Of a DNA stretch of 64,000 nucleotides, positions 61,617-64,000 are shown piece by piece. A model generated the notes under the pieces. That model was not told the origin of the DNA and did not search any database. It was given only the letters and a program-made list of their open reading frames with translations. This DNA comes from Brachyspira sp. SAP_772. Lineage in GTDB: Bacteria; Spirochaetota; Brachyspiria; Brachyspirales; Brachyspiraceae. Position 1 is the stretch's first letter. Every line of letters starts with the position of its first letter. The DNA is taken from assembly GCF_009755885.1 (NCBI RefSeq), contig NZ_VYIX01000002.1:124001-188000 (forward strand), given 5' to 3'. The position numbers and the translations under genes are program-made.

Positions 61617-62147
61617 ATGTTTAAAGGCACTACTATATGTGCAGTATGCAGAGACGGTGTTACTGCTATAGCTGGAGATGGACAGGTTACTTTAGGTGAA
61701 ACTGTGATGAAGCCTAATGCAGTTAAATTAAGAAAACTATACGGGGGTAAGGTAATATCAGGTTTTGCTGGTTCTACTGCCGATGCTTTTACATTGTTTG
61801 AAAAATTTGAAAAGAAGCTTCAGGAGTTTTCGGGGGATTTAACTCGTGCTGCTGTGGAGCTTGCTCGTGAGTGGAGAACTGATAAGATGCTTAGAAATTT
61901 GCAGGCACTTATTATAGTAGCTAGCAAAGAGAAAATGTTGCTTCTATCTGGTAATGGTGATGTGATAGAGAGTGAGAATAATATACTTGCTATTGGAAGC
62001 GGCGGACAATATGCTAAGGCTGCTGCTATGGCTTTGAGTGAGAATACTAATCTTTCTGCTAAAGAGATAGCTAGAAAGTCTTTAGAGATTGCTTCACAGA
62101 TATGTATATATACCAATAGTAATATTTCTTTGGAGGTAATAGAATAG
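61617..62147 (+). CDS. hslV: ATP-dependent protease peptidase subunit HslV
   Basis: HslV is the N-terminal-threonine peptidase of the HslUV chamber. The 176 residues start [14 protein letters not shown], so the active Thr (TTI) would be exposed by removing a short MFKG leader rather than Met alone. [23 protein letters not shown] near 21-43 and [17 protein letters not shown] near 49-65 are diagnostic. hslU starts 3 bp after the stop. Confidence 0.95.
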   Translation: MFKGTTICAVCRDGVTAIAGDGQVTLGETVMKPNAVKLRKLYGGKVISGFAGSTADAFTLFEKFEKKLQEFSGDLTRAAVELAREWRTDKMLRNLQALIIVASKEKMLLLSGNGDVIESENNILAIGSGGQYAKAAAMALSENTNLSAKEIARKSLEIASQICIYTNSNISLEVIE

Positions 62148-62150
62148 ATT

Positions 62151-63512
62151 ATGTCATTTGATGCAAAATTAGAAAGTGAGCTTACACCTAGAAGAATTGT
62201 TGAGGCTTTAGATCAATATATAATAGGTCAAACAGAGGCTAAACGTTCTGTGGCTATAGCTTTAAGAAATAGATATAGAAGACGTCATTTACCTGAGGAG
62301 TTAAAAGATGAAGTTGCTCCTAAGAATATTATTTTAATAGGGCCTACTGGTGTTGGTAAGACAGAGATTGCGAGGAGGCTTGCTAAATTAGTTAATGCTC
62401 CTTTTATCAAAGTGGAGGCTACTAAATATACTGAAGTGGGATATGTGGGAAGAGATGTTGAGAGTATGGTGAGAGATTTGGTTAATGCGTCCATATTTGA
62501 GCTTAAAACTTCTATGATGAAAGAGGTTGAAAAAGAGGCCACTGATATTGCTTTGGATAAACTTGCTAAGCTTTTACTTCCATCTGTAAAAAAAGAGGAT
62601 AATGAAATAATATCTGCTGAAGAGGCTGAGAAAAAAAATAATGCTAAAGAACAGATAAAAAAACGCATAGCTAATGGAGATTTTGATGAAAGCTATGTTG
62701 AAATAAAAATATCATCTAGTCAGGGCAGAATGTTTGGAATAATACCCGGAATGGGATTTGAAGAGAATGATATGATTCAGTCTATGGTTGGAAGCATTAT
62801 GCCGCAAAGCAAGAAAAATAAAAAATTAAGAGTTAAAGAAGCTAAGAAATATCTTATAAATGAAGCGTCTGAAAGTTTAATAGATATGGAAAAAGTTACT
62901 TCTGATGCTTTGTCTTTGGCTGAAAATATGGGTATAATATTTTTAGATGAGATAGATAAAATTGCTAGCGGAAATAAAACTGATAGTGCAGATGTTGCCC
63001 GTCATGGTGTGCAGAGAGATTTACTTCCTATAGTTGAAGGTACAACTGTTAATACTAAATATGGTCCTATAAAAACTGACCACATACTTTTTATAGCGGC
63101 TGGTGCTTTTCATGTTAATAAGCCTTCTGATTTAATACCAGAGTTGCAAGGAAGGTTTCCTATTAGAGTTGAATTAAAGGCTTTATCTAAAGAAGATTTT
63201 AAAGATATACTTGTTAATCCTAAGAATGCTATTACTAAACAGTATCAGGAATTACTTAAAACTGAGGGTGTTACTATAGAGTTTGAAGATGAGGCTTTAG
63301 AAAAAATAGCTGATTTGGCATATAATATTAATACTAATGTTGAAAATATTGGAGCTAGAAGACTTTATACTATTATGGAGAAGGTATTTGAAGAAATTTC
63401 TTTTAGTGCTGATGAACATAGCGGCGAATTTATAAAGATAACATCCGATAATGTTAAGGAAGCTGTAAAAGATATAGAAGAAAATAGAGATATTAGTAGA
63501 TATATATTATAA
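62151..63512 (+). CDS. hslU: ATP-dependent protease ATPase subunit HslU
   Basis: This 453-residue AAA+ unfoldase partners HslV. Start MSFDAKLESELTPRRIVEALD; Walker A LIGPTGVGKTEIARRLAKL near 62-80; Walker B IIFLDEIDKIA near 261; LQGRFPIRVEL near 340 (sensor region). An I-domain of about 120 residues lies between the Walker motifs, with GYVGRDVES (pore loop) near 100. The last residues DISRYIL dock into HslV. A hemerythrin gene follows after 18 bp. Confidence 0.97.
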   Translation: MSFDAKLESELTPRRIVEALDQYIIGQTEAKRSVAIALRNRYRRRHLPEELKDEVAPKNIILIGPTGVGKTEIARRLAKLVNAPFIKVEATKYTEVGYVGRDVESMVRDLVNASIFELKTSMMKEVEKEATDIALDKLAKLLLPSVKKEDNEIISAEEAEKKNNAKEQIKKRIANGDFDESYVEIKISSSQGRMFGIIPGMGFEENDMIQSMVGSIMPQSKKNKKLRVKEAKKYLINEASESLIDMEKVTSDALSLAENMGIIFLDEIDKIASGNKTDSADVARHGVQRDLLPIVEGTTVNTKYGPIKTDHILFIAAGAFHVNKPSDLIPELQGRFPIRVELKALSKEDFKDILVNPKNAITKQYQELLKTEGVTIEFEDEALEKIADLAYNINTNVENIGARRLYTIMEKVFEEISFSADEHSGEFIKITSDNVKEAVKDIEENRDISRYIL

Positions 63513-63530
63513 TGAGGAGGTATAATATTT

Positions 63531-64000
63531 ATGAATGATACTGAAAAAAACATTGATGTTGTAGAAGAGGAAAAGGATTCTGAATTATTTATTAAATGGC
63601 GTCCTATTTATGAAACTAAGCACAAAATTATAGACAGCCAGCATAAAGAACTTGTTAACATCATTAATGAACTTTATTTAAGTACTATTAATAATAGCAA
63701 TGATACTAATGGTGCTTTTATTAAGGCAGTAAAAAAATGTATTGATTATACTCAATATCATTTCAAAACAGAAGAAAAGATTATGGATTTAATTAATTAT
63801 TCTGATGCTGAAAATCATAAGGCTATGCATAAAAACTTTTGTATGGAATTAGTTAATCAAATTAGAAAATATGAAGAGGGTCAGCCTTTCGTTGCTAATA
63901 AGTTTTTGAAATATTTAAAAGATTGGTTGTTGGAGCATATTGCTTTTAGAGATAAGATTTTTGTTGATGAAGTTATATCATATTTGAAAAAAAATAATAT
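63531..64000 (+). CDS. Bacteriohemerythrin, 3'-truncated by window edge
   Basis: The 156 visible codons contain the non-haem di-iron, oxygen-binding motif: HKIIDSQHKELVNIINELY (first His pair), HFKTEEKIMDLINY (H...E) and HLxxH-type residues HKAMHKNF and LLEHIAFRDKIF. The frame is open to the window end, so any C-terminal extension is unseen. An AGGAGG Shine-Dalgarno lies at 63515-63520, 10 bp before ATG. Probably cotranscribed with hslU. In an anaerobe it may sense, buffer or detoxify oxygen. Confidence 0.85.
   Translation, partial: MNDTEKNIDVVEEEKDSELFIKWRPIYETKHKIIDSQHKELVNIINELYLSTINNSNDTNGAFIKAVKKCIDYTQYHFKTEEKIMDLINYSDAENHKAMHKNFCMELVNQIRKYEEGQPFVANKFLKYLKDWLLEHIAFRDKIFVDEVISYLKKNN

Overview
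The window reads as an ordinary chromosomal segment of a low-GC spirochaete, most likely Brachyspira. The clues are strongly A+T-rich coding, a TlyC-type CBS protein next to phoH/pgpH/ybeY, flagellar rod and chemotaxis genes, bactofilin, many short lipoproteins with a Cys lipobox, and acceptable TTGACA/TATAAT promoters. The genus assignment is inferred from protein character, not from a search. I see no prophage, CRISPR array, transposase or rRNA operon. One tRNA gene (Gly-GCC) is present.

Layout. 1-5500: 3' part of alaS, three small envelope or hypothetical genes, ddl and a Fur/PerR-type regulator. 5500-9000: an unusual folD, the lrgAB pair, a 3' remnant of a type I restriction specificity gene and a dense patch of dispersed repeats. 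9000-19500: a DUF3810 metalloprotease-like membrane protein, rsmD, a LiaF-like protein, bactofilin-map, a TPR protein, an acetyl-xylan-esterase-like hydrolase, a PcrA/UvrD helicase, an EFR1-type flavodoxin-ferredoxin and a PaaI thioesterase. 19600-32300: two paralogous GT2 glycosyltransferases, a FeoA-FeoB fusion, a TPR gene between stem-loops, and a tolC-adaptor-RND efflux operon. 32600-43700: three secreted PepSY-like proteins, an NCS2 purine permease, a three-gene acyltransferase/zinc-ribbon/hydrolase cluster, two-subunit class I fumarase, an alanine:cation symporter and alanine racemase. 43800-64000: a large chemoreceptor, flgG-like, murA, tRNA-Gly, tig-clpP, phoH-pgpH-ybeY-tlyC, purF, ffh-rpsP-khpA-rimM, hslVU and a hemerythrin that runs off the end.

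Functional themes. Cell-wall precursor supply recurs (ddl, alr, alanine symporter, murA, lrgAB). Protein quality control is represented by tig, clpP and hslVU, and ribosome biogenesis by rsmD, ybeY, rimM, khpA and rpsP. Metal and oxygen handling includes the Fur/PerR regulator, feoAB with an operator-like palindrome, EFR1 and hemerythrin.

The most distinctive content lies between genes. About fifteen copies of a mosaic, GC-rich, palindromic intergenic element sit in nearly every long gap. Comparing copies reveals occupied and empty sites for hairpin-forming micro-insertions of roughly 21-24 bp, and paired (compensatory) changes in stem arms. One copy, upstream of folD, is bracketed by a perfect 54-bp direct repeat. 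A second type of stem-loop, with CGCACG arms, brackets a TPR gene in a way that recalls integron attC sites. I treat these as the candidates for a previously undescribed system of small non-autonomous elements.
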